Part shown: positions 12,641 to 23,782 of the stretch, piece after piece
How the letters are laid out: the number at the start of each line of letters is the position of its first letter
Position numbering within the stretch: the first letter of the stretch is position 1
NCBI GenBank assembly: GCA_907163375.1
Contig: CAJQUW010002133.1
Coordinates: 62,001-126,000 of the forward strand
DNA length: 64,000 nucleotides
Direction of reading: 5' to 3'
DNA from: Prostheceraeus crozeri
Taxonomy: Eukaryota > Platyhelminthes > Polycladida > Euryleptidae
Program-made: the position numbers and the translations under genes
Notes under the pieces: generated by a model
What the model was told of the DNA's origin: nothing
Database searches by the model: none
The model's input: only the letters and a program-made list of their open reading frames with translations

Positions 12641-13033
12641 ATATATTTATAACTATGCAAGTCGATCGCTATGTTACAGTGATTCAAGATATTTAAAGTT
12701 GAACTGAGTTTATGCACGTATGAAGTTCTAAGCAAACTGCTGTTAATTCTGTTCTTACGATCCGTTACTTAGATCTCTATGGTCTTATTAAACATCAATC
12801 AAGCATAGAAATATAACAATGTCACTAAAGCTCAAAGTTAAAGGTAATGTGGAAATATGTGAAGAAAAACGCATGTGATAATCAATGTGCAGAAATAGAA
12901 TAGAAAACGAATAAGCAAGTTTCGACAGTTGCATGCATATACATATGTTGCAATTTCTTTCGATAAATGGCAACTCATTTTGAATAATGTTGTAATGTGA
13001 AAAATAAACGAGGAAGAATTGATGGCGGTATAT

Positions 13034-13427
13034 CTATTATGTTTTCCGACAAAATTATCGGTAATGTATAGAACAATTTGATTTCTCAATGCAAAAAGTA
13101 AAAGCGAATACTTATCACACTACTCATTAAAAATGCCGGTCAATTTGACAATATTATCATTCTTTTATGATTCAATAAGATTCAAATATCAATTATTGTA
13201 CACTTATGAGATACAATTTTACTATAAATATATCATTTAAACTGATATGTACATGACATATTACTCACTAAATACGAAAATACGTTTCCTCATACTACTA
13301 ATAATGACGTCGACAGATTTTTCTAAATTTTGGAATAAAAGAATTGTCTATCAATAAGCTTTCGGACGGTATAGAATTTGTGTCGGTTCTAATTTTTTTA
13401 TAAATCAGGTCATTCTGGACCACCGTG
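13034..13427. repeat. Chapaev-type element 1, right TIR
   Basis: Reverse complement of 9894-10287. It is followed by GTGG, the second copy of the target duplication. Confidence 0.9.
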
Positions 13428-13529
13428 GTGGGAAAGTATTTTTATCATAACAAAGATAAGCATTCATTGTTTAAACATCTGAACATAAACATTTTAAACA
13501 TTTACATGTTTAAAACACGAGGTAACGCA

Positions 13530-14065
13530 ATGTCACTTGCAGCTGTGATAAATGTTGAAGCAAGGAATGGAACACAAAGGAGGTTTGCATGAGCAAGAGT
13601 CACAAAAGAGTCGAGTTTCTTTTCGATTCCCTTTCAAGGTGCAAACACGGCATCGGAGAGATGTGTTTGTCTTCTTTTCTGATGGCCGTATCTTCTTGGG
13701 AACGTGGTTTTCGGTGATTTCTTTCAAGATGGGAGGTCTTCCCCCTTTTGGTCAGCCTTTCGGCCAATCCCAATGGAATCAAAAAGGTGTCTTGCATAAG
13801 TCAAGGTGAATGACAAGAGAGTAAGATCGTCGTTTGATTGCTTGTATAAATTGAAAGCGTTCAATACCAATCGATGCAACAGGTGAATTCCAGTTTTACG
13901 AGCCCAGTTCAGAGACTTTCGGGTAATATCATAGGGATCCGCTTGGTCGACAGCTCCCATGTACAAGTTGTAGGACTCAGACGAAGGTCGTGTGACTTTG
14001 TTAATCGATCCTCCTTTTTTCATGACAGTCTTCTCCACTTCTCTTGCTTCAGCCATCATGTCCAA
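13530..14065 (-). mobile_element. piggyBac transposase remnant (C-terminal part)
   Basis: Minus-strand blocks show the third catalytic Asp region (SYNLYMGAVDQADPYD, about 13970-13930), the conserved RKSLNWARKTGIHLLHRLVLNA block and the C-terminal cysteine-rich domain (RCRVCTLKGNRKETRLFCDSC..PPLCSIPCFNIYH, about 13655-13545). The N-terminal half is missing and there is at least one frame change. It abuts the non-LTR fragment that starts near 14085. Confidence 0.85.
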
Positions 14066-14148
14066 TATCGCAATGTTCTTCTTTCCAGATTGTTTTTTCT
14101 CCGAGAAGCAGCTATTAACTTGTGCTCCTTTCGAAAGTGTTTGATGGA

Positions 14149-14690
14149 CACGGTGTGTTCTTTAGGGGTTATACCTCAAGTTTCATGCCCACTCTGGAAA
14201 CCAAATGGAGGTTGTTCCACATGTCCTAGGAAGTGTAAAAAACCAAATTTGAAAAAAATCTATCGAGCACTTTTCTTTCTGCAGCTTTTTTACACTTTTT
14301 TGCTTTTTTTGCTTTCATGTTATAATAGACTTTCCTTGAAATTATGTGCCCACTCTAGAAACTAAATGGAGATTGCTTAATATATCATAGGAAGTATAAA
14401 AAAAAAATTTGAAAAATTTCTACCGAGCCCTTTTCTTTCAGCAGCTTTTTTGCACTTTTTTGCTTTTCCACATAATTGTTCTAATACATTTTCCTTGAAC
14501 CAAATGCAGATTGCTTCACATGTCCTAGGAAATACTTTAAATGCAAATTGAAAATAATCTGTCGAGCCCTTTTCTTTCAGCAGCTGGTTTCCACTTCTTC
14601 GCTTTTTTGCATAATTGTCATAGCACGCTTTTCTCGAAATTATATGACCTTGTCCATGTCCATGACAAAACTGTAAATAGTTGCTGAAAT
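14149..14690. repeat. Element 2 left TIR, built from about three 150-160-bp tandem units
   Basis: Units begin near 14189, 14349 and 14498. Each reads CCCACTCTRGAAAC or a variant, then AAATGGAGRTTG, TCCTAGGAA, TTTTCTTTCWGCAGC, CACTTTTTTGCTTTT and TCCTTGAAATTATGTG. Confidence 0.85.
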
Positions 14691-15126
14691 GCATGTAGTT
14701 GCTTATATGATTATAGAGATCAGATAAATGTATTTTTATCTGGTAAGCTATACTGATGATATTGAAGCTGTTTTACTCCTTTTGCATGCATGCCTAATCA
14801 ATTCTGTAGGCCAATTAATGCTTGCATCGTATCTAGTCTATGAAAAAACAATTGGAAGTTTAGATGAAAACACTAATTTGATGATAGCATTCTAACACCT
14901 TTTCCATTTTGAAACTTTTAATTTGCGTTGTCTTATGCCTCGTATTTCATCGACAAAACTGAATGCTAGAACCCTATAAGAATAGTCACTGTGTTGTGCT
15001 GCTATAAGCTAATGCATGGCTTATATTTCCATGATAATCGCTCACCCTTGAAAAAAATTCCCCTAATATTAACATGTCCATATAGCAATAATAACAAGAT
15101 TGACCAAATATAGCGAATAATCAAAA

Positions 15127-15366
15127 TTAGAATGACAGTAAGCCGATTTGCTCATATGAACTACCGCACACATATAGGACAATCACTTCAAGAATAAAGA
15201 AAAGCAGTCGAATATGATGACTGTTGTAAGTGCACACAGCTTTTAAGAGCTTTTTATGGTATTCTGGATTGTCCATCGAAGATACTTTGAAATTTTGCCA
15301 CGTTATGGAAAAATTGTGATGAACTGCTTCACTTGCCTGCTCGCTGAAAAGACCTAATCCAAGCAT
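15127..15366 (-). pseudogene. Transposase C-terminal fragment of element 2
   Basis: The frame reads LGLFSEQASEAVHHNFSITW and continues with a Tyr-His and a YNSHH block. It matches the SEQ-E-H motif of the transposase in 9894-13427. The rest of the gene is absent. Confidence 0.7.
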
Positions 15367-15518
15367 TTGCGAAGTACAAAAATCTTCAATATGATTTTTT
15401 CGGCATTTATCACGAAACTAAACCAAAGCGGAGATCTTAACAATCGAACAATGAACCCTAATGTCAAATATGGTTCCCTTCATTGTAAGATCATCAATAA
15501 CTAGCTACATATTTGATA

Positions 15519-16075
15519 TTTCAGCAACTATTTATGTCAGAGATATGGACAAGGTCATATAATTTTGAGAAAAGCGTGCTATGACAATTATGCAAAAAAG
15601 CGAAGAAGTGGAAACCAGCTGCTGAAAGAAAAGGGCTCGACAGATTATTTTCAATTTGCATTTAAAGTATTTCCTAGGACATGTGAAGCAATCTGCATTT
15701 GGTTTGTAGAGTGGGCACACTACTTCAAGGAAAATGTATTAGAACAATTATGTGGAAAAGCAAAAAAGTGCAAAAAAGCTGCTGAAAGAAAAGGGCTCGG
15801 CAGAAATTTTTCAAATTTACTTTTTTATACTTCCTATGATATATTAAGCAATCTCCATTTAGTTTCTAGAGTGGGCACATAATTTCAAGGAAAGTCTATT
15901 ATAACATGAAAGCAAAAAAAGCAAAAAAGTGTAAAAAAGCTGCAGAAAGAAAAGTGCTCGATAGATTTTTTTCAAATTTGGTTTTTTACACTTCCTAGGA
16001 CATGTGGAACAACCTCCATTTGGTTTCCAGAATGGGCATGAAACTTGAGGTATAACCCCTAAAGAACACACCGTG
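15519..16075. repeat. Element 2 right TIR
   Basis: Reverse complement of 14149-14690 with the same three internal units. Plus-strand frames over it are products of the repeat. Confidence 0.85.
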
Positions 16076-16975
16076 TGGAATTGACCACTGTGCATTATTG
16101 AACACCCTACAGAAAGGAACATTCCCTGGTGACTTCATCCGTTGGGTCAATTCGTTTTTACGCAACCGGTATTTTCGAATCAGCCTTCAGAATGTCGTCT
16201 TCAGTGCATTTCACAAAATGACTTCAGGGGTACCACAAGGATCCTCAATTGCTCCTTTATTATTCTCAGCACAGATGGGTTCCTTAAAGTCTTCATCTGA
16301 CGATTTCCTGATGATGTCCTCGTGTCGATACCGGTCTCAAGAAATACAGATTCTGACCTTGTCATCTCCTCCGCGATTGACAGCATGCTTTACTGGTCTC
16401 AATCACACGGTTAAGCGCTAAACAAAGAAAAGACCAAATGCATGATGGTTCGGAAAGCAAGTTTATCAGGACACTTACCTCTTCACTCCGTGCTAATAGA
16501 CTTCGTTGGTAAACTCAAGTTTTTGGGCGTCATTTTCAATGAGTCACTCAATTGGGATTGCCATACAACTGGAGTGCAAGCAGAAGAATTTATGTCCTCA
16601 GGCGTCTGAAGGAAGCTGGCATCTCCAAATCCGAACTTATTGTGATCTACAACGGGTATATTAGATATGTGCTTGAATACAATTCTCCGGTATTCATCGG
16701 CTTGAACAAAAAAAATAGCGACAGGCTACTCAAATTGAAAAGACAATGCCATCGCATAATCTGTGGAAGCGAGTGCCAGCGTGAGTGCATCGATGCGGGC
16801 TTTGAAGGTGTTTCAGGAGAGCGCACACCCTCACAACAGTCTGCATCATCTCATGCCTAGACGTCTGGTGTACTCGAGACATTTCGAGCAATTTTTATCT
16901 CGAACACGAAGGAGGGCGGAATTATTTATCCCATTCTGTACATTTCTATTTAACTCTCTTATACATGTATAACTC

Positions 16976-17518
16976 GCATGTATAACTCCCACGTCGTCAT
17001 ACTTGGGGCGGAGTTCATGTAGAGCGAAGAAAGTGGAGTCTGTCGCAGGTTATCTGTCACTCTGCACATTGACGCTCGTCAAATCTTCAGATTGAAAGTT
17101 GATCTCATCCACAACGTCATCTTCCTCTCCCTCGTGGTCTCATCATCAGAGATGTCGTCGTAATCTAAGTCAACATTATGATTCATTGCGAATTGTTGAA
17201 CCATTGCGTTGCTTCGAAAGTGAAAACTGGACACGATTTCATTGCCAAAGCTTCTTATCCTCCTAATTAACTTCCATTCGACTGATTTCAAAAATTCAAA
17301 AACTAATCGATAGAGAAAGATATCTACTTTTACCCTGATGGAACATCAAAGCGATTTAAGCGAGGGAAGCATCCATCCTCCGAGTTGCATGAAACAGATA
17401 GTAACGACGGACGCTTCCGTCTTCCGCTCTGAGCGCAAACATACTGCTGATTGCATCTAGGACGAAAGCTTTCATCGTCCGCTCCACAGACAAAAAGAAC
17501 TCGTAGTGAAAGGGTTAA
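16976..17518 (-). mobile_element. Probable piggyBac-like remnant ending at TTAA
   Basis: The right edge GTAGTGAAAGGG-TTAA (TTAA at 17515-17518) has piggyBac form. Subterminal palindromes lie at 17406-17421 (GACGGA/TCCGTC) and 17460-17480 (GGACGA/TCGTCC), the same layout as in the other piggyBac units here. An acidic minus-strand frame (17291-17079, ...DLDYDDISDDE...) could be the N-terminus of a transposase. No left end is recognised. Confidence 0.45.
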
Positions 17519-18349
17519 ACAGACACTTTCTAAAATTGGCAGTGAAAACTTAAACCCAGTGCGTTTTGAAATAGAAAAATTGAAAAATAGAGAAAGATTT
17601 ATAGATTTTTTAAAAATTACATTTTTTAACTTAATAAAATAGAAAAATTAGAAAAATTAAACGTCTCATCACACAAAACTTGAGAGCGCTTGTCAGAAGT
17701 CATCTGTCACCCGCCGTTAACAGGCGGAATATGATGAAATAATATATAAGGTGAACGAACGTTTGAAACAAAACCATTAGTGAAGGCAAGTCTTTGTTCT
17801 CTCACAGTGACTGTAGATTGTTTACTTTGCTTGTTTGTGCACTTCAGCGGTTATGAGAAAAAAGTGCTGAAGAAGTTTGAAAAGGAACTATTGAAGTTAT
17901 TTGAATTTGACTTACATATTCATATTCCTTTCAGCGCAAAGATTCTGAAGTTACCACGTATGAACATTTTTGATGAAAAAAGTGAGAATTTAGCATTTTC
18001 AGACAAAAGAGTCATGAGATTGTGATGACTTCAAGATATCACTAATTTTTCACCAGGTCACCATTACAGATTTTGATGACCAGTGCAGATATCAAAAGAA
18101 CACTCAGAAAGTGGTTGTTCTCCCCGTGCCGGATTCCTTATCATACTCACATGATTTCTTATTGAAAAATTGTGGTTTGTAAATTCAGCGATTTTCATAC
18201 TTTGAGCAATGCGATAGCGTGTACAAGTCTATTTTAGCTCATTTTGAGGCTGAGAATGCAATTAGCTCTCGAATGATGCGTGACATGTTGTTGTGTGGCA
18301 CGATTGGAAAGCATTGGAATTGATTTAAGCTCGACATAAAATGGGTGGT
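17519..18349 (+). other. Possible coding remnant of unknown family
   Basis: A TATA-like ATAATATATAAGG lies at 17740-17752. A frame at 17780-18025 begins with a hydrophobic stretch and continues lysine-rich (YEKKVLKKFEKELLKLFEFD). Further coding-like stretches run to about 18320 in changing frames (DSVYKSILAHFEAENAISSR). I do not recognise it. It may be part of the same decayed element as the inverted-repeat arm that follows. Confidence 0.3.
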
Positions 18350-18605
18350 CCTTTTTCATGATCGGCTCTACTTTTTTGACTGATCTCTTTAACATTGTCC
18401 TTGTCTACCAGATGTGCCTTTATTATCTTGGTCACAGATGTCTTGTTAATGTCTATCATTTTGCAAGTTGTGATTGCAAGAGATAATTATTATCAGCTAA
18501 ATTGCCGCAAGAAATTCGTAAGAATTCTGTTATCCCGCAAGAATGCGCGATCGGAAGAGCGATCGCTATACATACATAAGAAAATGTGATGGATGAATTC
18601 GCCAA
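18350..18605. repeat. Arm 2 of the 9-kb-spaced inverted repeat
   Basis: Reverse complement of 9093-9345. The minus strand has a short frame (AHSCGITEFLRISCGNLADN) that suggests a decayed transposase fragment, family unknown. Confidence 0.75.
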
Positions 18606-20054
18606 CATACAAATGATTTGTTCAAGTAGCCACTCTTTCATTTGATCAATCGCTGTTTTTCTATAATTCTGTGTTGATTGCTATGTACACAATATTAAAA
18701 TACCTTCAAAAATCGTTCATACATTATACATCTCAAAATGCATCAATTTCTATCTCTATAATTCATATTCAAATATAATTGCATAATAAATCATAGGAGC
18801 AATTTAGTATTTCAACTCCACTCAATTGCCTCAAGCTGCCTTCAACAAAATTATCATATGATTGCTTTAATCAATGCACAAAACTTATTTTGTAAGCGAT
18901 AATTAAATAAAGCAGTGAACACCAGATAATTAATCAACAATTAATTGATTTCGCATTCATTAGATGATTGGTCAGTCATCATATTTAATTTAATTGCAAT
19001 TACATATACTGATATAGCCTTAAATCAATTGACCGATCAAATGTAGAAATTTGATCTATAAGAAGTGATCTAGAGCAACCAAATGTGACAAGCCCATTCA
19101 AATATATACATGTAGATATTTAGTGTAACCTAATGCGGCAAGATTCAACAAATGTTGCCATGTAGAAATCAATTTGAGAGCATCAAATAATCTACCTCAA
19201 AATTTCCAAATGAAATGCAATTGTAGTTACATAATCTAGTTAGTGTTTTCTAAGATAATTTTAGAAAAACCTTGCGCTTTCATCAGTTATTTTATTTCAA
19301 ATTGTAAGTGAAAAGAGAACTGATCGGAATCTTGATACTAAGGCTGAATTAAGTTGTATTTTTTCACTGACTGGTATTTCCGAGAAAACGGTTTATTGAT
19401 GAATTAATGATAAATACATTTTATATGTTTCAAATCTAATTTGATTAATGGATAGAATCTGTGAAATTCAACTGTCCAATTTGGATGACCTTCTGTCATA
19501 TACCAGCAAAAGTAATGCATTTTCAGATCTGAAACTTCTATATTCGAACATAAAGGAATTTTATCCTCGTTAAACAACTTCGCAAGAAGATGTCATGAAA
19601 CATCAAACATCTCGGTAAGTAACGAAAAAGATGGATAAAATAATCTGTTACATCAGCAACAGTTACTGCGGAAACAGATTTCTTACTAAATTACACTTCC
19701 TCATTTGATTAGTCAATTATTAAAATAGTTTAGGTTTGATATGTCATAACATCAAATAACAGGCATATGTAAGGCTTATCTATGGCAATTTTGCGGAGTA
19801 AGAAGACAGAGCAACATTTTTTGATGAGGTTAATGAAGGTCATGCATGCCATCTATTAAATTATGCGAAATCTGCACTTTTCAAACTGAATCGATCGGGA
19901 ACCTGTTCTCTGACTCTGTTTGCTCCAGGCAGATATCCTTGCCTTGAAAATTCGCATGACAAAGTATTGCAGGATGAGTCAGCTTATGTCCGATTTCTTG
20001 GGTCAGATTGATTGAAGTTGACTTTAAAGCTGACAATAACAGATTTTATCAGTT
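18606..20054. other. AT-rich, no gene recognised
   Basis: No frame, TIR or RNA gene is supported over 1.45 kb. The left end of the Tc1-type element should lie in the last part, but I could not find paired termini. Confidence 0.5.
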
Positions 20055-21264
20055 TTGCATACGATGGTGCATGTGGTGCGTGGCAAAGATCTTGCTGCCG
20101 AGGAGGTAGCCGAAGTCAAAGCATTATGCAGGTATTCAACTTATTCCCAACGCCAAATTGCTAGAATAACTGGTGTGAGCAATTATTCCGTATCAAAGAT
20201 ATCCCGAGAAGACTCTTCAGCCATGAACCGGAATAAAAGAAAAGGATGATGTGGGAGAAAAAGAAAACTGACCGCCACTAACGAACGCTTTCTACTGCGT
20301 TAACTGAATAAGAACAGGAAATCGACATGCTCTAAGTTGCAGACGGCTCTGCGTGACGTTGGTCCTGACGTTAGCAAAACTACCGTTTGGCGCACACTGA
20401 AGAGACGGAATTGCAAGTCAGTGAAACCCAGGAGAGTCCCGTTGCTGACGAGAAACATGCGTGCTGAAAGACTTGAGTTCGCTCGATCTCACTCACACTG
20501 GACTGCAGAAGACTGGAAAAAGGTAAGCAATCAATATCTTATACTTGAAAATGTACAGATAGGCTCCATGTGTGCGATAAGGTGCCGTTCATTTAATGAT
20601 TGAGTCAGTTCATCTAAACATTTAGGGCAATAGGCCTACCACAAAAATCGGCTGGAAATTATCGCAATTCTTATAATTTAATTTCTTCATTTCAGGTTGG
20701 ATTCTCCGACCAGTCGATGTTTCACTGTCAACGATCTCATTCTCTGCAAGTTTGGCATTCTCCAAACCATCCACGACCGGTTCAACAGCGTGTCAAACAC
20801 CCAGAAAAGGTCATGGTATGGGGTATCATGTCCGCTCAGGGCGCAGGTCGGCTTCATGTTTGTGAGGGCATGATGAACAAGGAGAAGTACTTGCATGTTC
20901 TTCGATCACGGGTCGTTCCTCAAATGATGGAATGGCTCCCCAATGGAGATGGGACATTTATACATGATAGTGCTCCCTGTCACTCCGCCAAGATTTGCAA
21001 GGAATTCCTCCGTCAATCCAACATCCCCGTTCTGAGGTGGCCAGGGAATTCGCCCGATCTAAATCCCATCGAGACGCTATGGGGATCATCAAGCGGAGAC
21101 TTTCAGAGTTCGATATCTCAAGTAAGAAAGAATTAATACATCAGGTAATCAAACTGTGGCATCGAGACTGCTCAATTTCAGAGACTTGTTAGAAGCTGAT
21201 CGCATCTATGCCTGACCGGATGAAAGCTGTGATCCAGGCAAGAGGTGGACACACTAAGTTTTGA
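20055..21264 (+). pseudogene. Tc1-type transposase with a GT-AG intron, decayed
   Basis: Exon 1 starts near MVHVVRGKDLAAEEVAEVKAL (ATG 20064) and holds the helix-turn-helix (YSQRQIARITGVSNYSVSKI). Two in-frame stops follow. Exon 1 ends TAEDWKK at 20522. A 173-bp intron (20523-20695, GTAAGC...TTTCAG, phase 0) leads to exon 2, VGFSDQSMF, with the first catalytic Asp. The second Asp is in IHDSAPCHSAK. The Glu is in WPGNSPDLNPIE, 34 residues after the second Asp, so this is DD34E. One frame change follows, then the family C-terminus ASMPDRMKAVIQARGGHTKF ending at 21264. It could also be a co-opted host gene that decayed. Confidence 0.85.
20523..20695 (+). other. Spliceosomal intron inside the Tc1-type transposase
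   Basis: Donor AAAAAG/GTAAGC and acceptor TTCTTCATTTCAG/GTTGG flank 173 bp. Removal restores the family alignment EDWKK-VxFSDxSxF without gain or loss of residues. Confidence 0.8.
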
Positions 21265-21489
21265 ATCGTTCTGTCAAAATTTCTTATGAAATATACCTTC
21301 CGTGGATGAAATTATGCTTTTATTTATTATATCTAGAAGCAATGCATCATAATTACTATTGACCATCATTGGCAACAAAAACCACTTAGAATGAAAAAAT
21401 AATAGGAAAGTCAAAGGTGTTAGCAATAATATGAAATATACTGTATTTGAATAAGCATGGCAATCCGTTCCGCATGATTGATTGTCAAA

Positions 21490-21750
21490 GTCTGTTGACG
21501 AACTGCAGCCAGTTGTCATTTTATCGATGCCTTCCATTGACTGAAGCAATTTTCGATGATGTTTGAAAGTGGCCTGTATTGAGTTTGGCAATGTGAGACA
21601 CATTTGGTGGCAATCTTGCTTCTCCAGCTCTTCGTGCGCATTTGCGTTGTCAAACATAAACCATACGGATGGAGCATGAGGAGGAAATGGGATGTGTTCA
21701 ATGAAATCAATGAATCGCTCACTAATCTTCCCTCCACCTTCAAGTCTATG
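21490..21750 (-). pseudogene. IS630/Tc1-superfamily DDE transposase fragment
   Basis: Minus-strand blocks read VWFMFDNANAHEE (second catalytic Asp context) and YRPLSNIIENCFSQWKASIK (catalytic Glu context, like LPxYSPxLNPIE), in two frames. The N-terminal half is not visible. It is unlike the Tc1-type gene next to it in sequence. Confidence 0.55.
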
Positions 21751-22900
21751 TGAGGGAATTCCTCAGTTATGGATGGCTAACTGCAAAAGTCATTGTCAAG
21801 TTCTCTAAGCACCTGCCATTTATTACACGATATGCTCGCTCTCCTACCCGCGAACGACCCCAAGGGCCCTTTTAATCGTAAGAGGCCCCATGCACTATGC
21901 AGTAAGGAATGCTGATGAGAAGACGATGGGTAAATCATCAAGTAAACTAATTTTGGTGCGCCTGCTACTCTCAAATTATTATCGGATTATCATGATGGGG
22001 AAAACTTGTGCGCAATGATCTGAATTCTTCGAATCTGAATTCGTAATTTCTCGCAAACGGTAGCTTCACCAAATTCCTCTTAAAGACAATGAAAACTTCA
22101 TGACAACCGATGTTATTGTTGCTGATAAGCAAGTAAACTGTCCTGATCACAAAATGATACTCACAGAATTTATATTAGGTACAACACGCTTTGATTCTTC
22201 AGAAGATCTAACACTATCTAGCTGGATCGGTGTCTGACCGAGCACTTGAAATTGCCATCAACAAACAGAGTTTGAATTTTTTTAAATTAATGTCGGATCA
22301 CTACGTTATTGAGTGTGCCAAGCTCGGAAGTGCATGGATCTACATAAAAAATGGAATTTTGTGATATTTGAATTGCACGACGACTGGAATCACAACTTAA
22401 GAATTGCCGTTTTACTGATGCTAGGTGACAAACTACATATTCAGCAAGATTTAGCAAGATATCATGGAAACTCAAAGGTGGTTAAAGCGCTCCCCACACG
22501 ATCCCTCCCATTATAAATAGTATCTGTTCACTGCCGAGTGCCTTCTGTTTGTGGTTTTTGTTTCCTCAATTAATTTCGTTTTATAACCATCAATGTATTT
22601 TGCCACTGAAGTTAAAAAAGTTAAAAGAAAGTTGAAACAGTGAGGATTCAAGTGTCATTTTTTGACGACATGTCCAAGAATGATTTCATAATTCGTTTCG
22701 ATTATTCCAACTTAAGTACAACTTTTGATTACGTCATTCAAGGAATTGCGGAGAACCCGATTTATCTTATCAATAGGCAACAGACAACATTGCCAATACT
22801 CACACAATTAGACAGCTCGTCCACTCTACACAGGTGATGTTGACAAAATTAGAATATTTTCAATGGGATATAGCTCTGCTACAATGCGTAATACGATGAA
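21751..22900. other. No gene recognised
   Basis: Frames at 22313-22516 and 22640-22837 lack family resemblance and codon-like character. The second begins with GTG, not ATG. This may be upstream DNA of the host gene at 22996. Confidence 0.4.
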
Positions 22901-22930
22901 GTCGCATTCTCAGGATTGAATTTCCGGTGC

Positions 22931-22943
22931 GTGGTATAATAAG
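22931..22943 (+). promoter_or_regulatory. TATA-like element upstream of the host exon
   Basis: GGTATAATAAG lies about 55-65 bp before the ATG at 22996. Spacing and sequence fit a weak core promoter, but no transcript start can be seen. Confidence 0.3.
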
Positions 22944-22995
22944 TGTTGAATTACAGCAACGCAATGTCGCTTCGCATTCGATCAACGACATCGAA

Positions 22996-23272
22996 ATGAG
23001 GACGATATACCGATTATCCTGCATTTACTTGTTGATTGCCTTTGTAGTGGAGGCGAATGAACGAGATTACCTCAAAGAAACGCGTGATAATATTCAGCTG
23101 ACTGAAAAAATGGTTGCAGCCTTTCCAAAGTTGAGGGAAGTTGATGTGAAGGCGATAGAAAACCAAATCAAACCATTTGGTCAAATCCAGACAACGATAT
23201 CCCGATTGGAAGAAAAAGTAGAATTGTTGACCAAGAAGGTGAATGAAATTACTCAAAGGATGAACTCAACGA
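22996..23272 (+). CDS. First exon of a host secreted coiled-coil protein
   Basis: The ATG at 22996 opens a signal peptide (MRTIYRLSCIYLLIAFVVEA, then NERD). About 70 polar residues follow, ending in a heptad coiled coil (ISRLEEKVELLTKKVNEI). At 23272 a strong donor, ACGA/GTAAGT, interrupts a codon in phase 1, which is typical after the first exon of secreted modular proteins. An in-frame ATG 23 codons upstream (22927) is less likely because the signal sequence would be internal. The downstream exons, perhaps a lectin-, C1q- or fibrinogen-like head, are not recognised in this window. The Polinton at 23783 would lie in intron 1. No function is claimed. Confidence 0.6.
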
Positions 23273-23776
23273 GTAAGTACAGGCTAGAAAACAAGTTTTG
23301 CAGAACTCTGATTCCGTTTCGAGGGAGTGAATTTTGACCCATACCCCACATTTCCTAAAACTAAATCGCAGATTTCATTAAAAATAGGTCTATCATGTAC
23401 AATACATTATATAATATATGTTAGACACTGATGATAGAGCACTAGACAGATTTGGCTAATAACTTTCAGCAATTTTTAGTCGTCACTTAGCGACATCCAG
23501 AAATTTTGCACAAAGGCAGTAAAAACAGAAAATGAATCTGCGTCAAGATGCTCAGGGCAAGTTTCCATACAAATCATAGAATTATTCATCTTGATCAAAT
23601 GATAGCCATTTACACAATAATGTAACCATAATTTGGCAGAAGTTTGCAAAGTATCAATATTCAATGGTCTACAAAATACAAAAATATTTGTATAGTTTCT
23701 GGGTGCAGAAAATAAACAAACGGGTAGTAAAACTGCCAAGTCTCATGTCATTTCTTAAATGTTCTGTAATCACAAG
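23273..23776. other. Presumed intron 1 sequence before the Polinton
   Basis: No gene is recognised. The 6 bp TGTGAC at 23777-23782 are the left target duplication of the Polinton. Confidence 0.4.
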
Positions 23777-23782
23777 TGTGAC
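23777..23782. repeat. Polinton target-site duplication, left copy
   Basis: TGTGAC immediately before the AGTAGCC terminus. The identical right copy is at 48638-48643. Confidence 0.95.

Larger units (their letters stand above)
9894..13427 (-). mobile_element. Chapaev-type DNA transposon (CMC superfamily)
   Basis: The element is 3534 bp. It has 394-bp TIRs starting CACGGTGGTCC and a 4-bp target duplication GTGG (9890-9893 and 13428-13431). CAC termini with 4-bp duplications are the published pattern of Chapaev in the CACTA-Mirage-Chapaev group. The interior holds a decayed minus-strand transposase. A second element of the same type, at 14149-16075, shares the CACGGTG terminus and a matching C-terminal protein motif, which supports the boundaries. 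The family name is inference from ends and duplication length; the boundaries are well supported. Confidence 0.8.
14149..16075 (-). mobile_element. Short Chapaev-type element 2, nested in the LINE
   Basis: The element is 1927 bp. The termini read CACGGTGTGTTCTTTAGGGG in both orientations, and the target duplication TGGA is at 14145-14148 and 16076-16079. TIRs are about 540-557 bp. Only the C-terminal end of a transposase remains inside (15127-15366, minus), so this is a deletion derivative that needed help from an autonomous relative. Confidence 0.88.
14085..16975 (+). mobile_element. Non-LTR (LINE) fragment interrupted by a Chapaev-type element
   Basis: Plus-strand RT fragments flank the 14149-16075 insertion. 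Left of it the sequence reads LSKVFDG; right of it IDHCALLNTLQKGTFPGDF. Joining them across one copy of the 4-bp duplication TGGA gives the canonical LINE motif region (LSKVFDG-IDHCALL). RT landmarks on the right are FLRNRYFRIS, SGVPQGSSIAPLLF (about 16220-16265), a degenerate F-x-DDVLVSIPV box (about 16298-16330), and the post-RT region with RLKEAGISKSELIVIYNGYI and LLKLKRQCHRIICG to about 16770. Clade is CR1/L2- or Jockey-like, not resolved. It has frame changes and stops, and lacks the 5' part. Confidence 0.85.

Noticed and set aside
13874-14365. Long plus-strand frame (163 codons)
   Set aside because: It runs across the antisense of a piggyBac gene, a LINE edge and a TIR; it is a product of the joins.
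15565-15882. Plus-strand frame rich in Lys and Cys
   Set aside because: It is the translated tandem unit of the Chapaev-type TIR, also seen inverted at 14377-14694.
22640-22837. 65-codon frame before the host exon
   Set aside because: It has no ATG start and no family resemblance.
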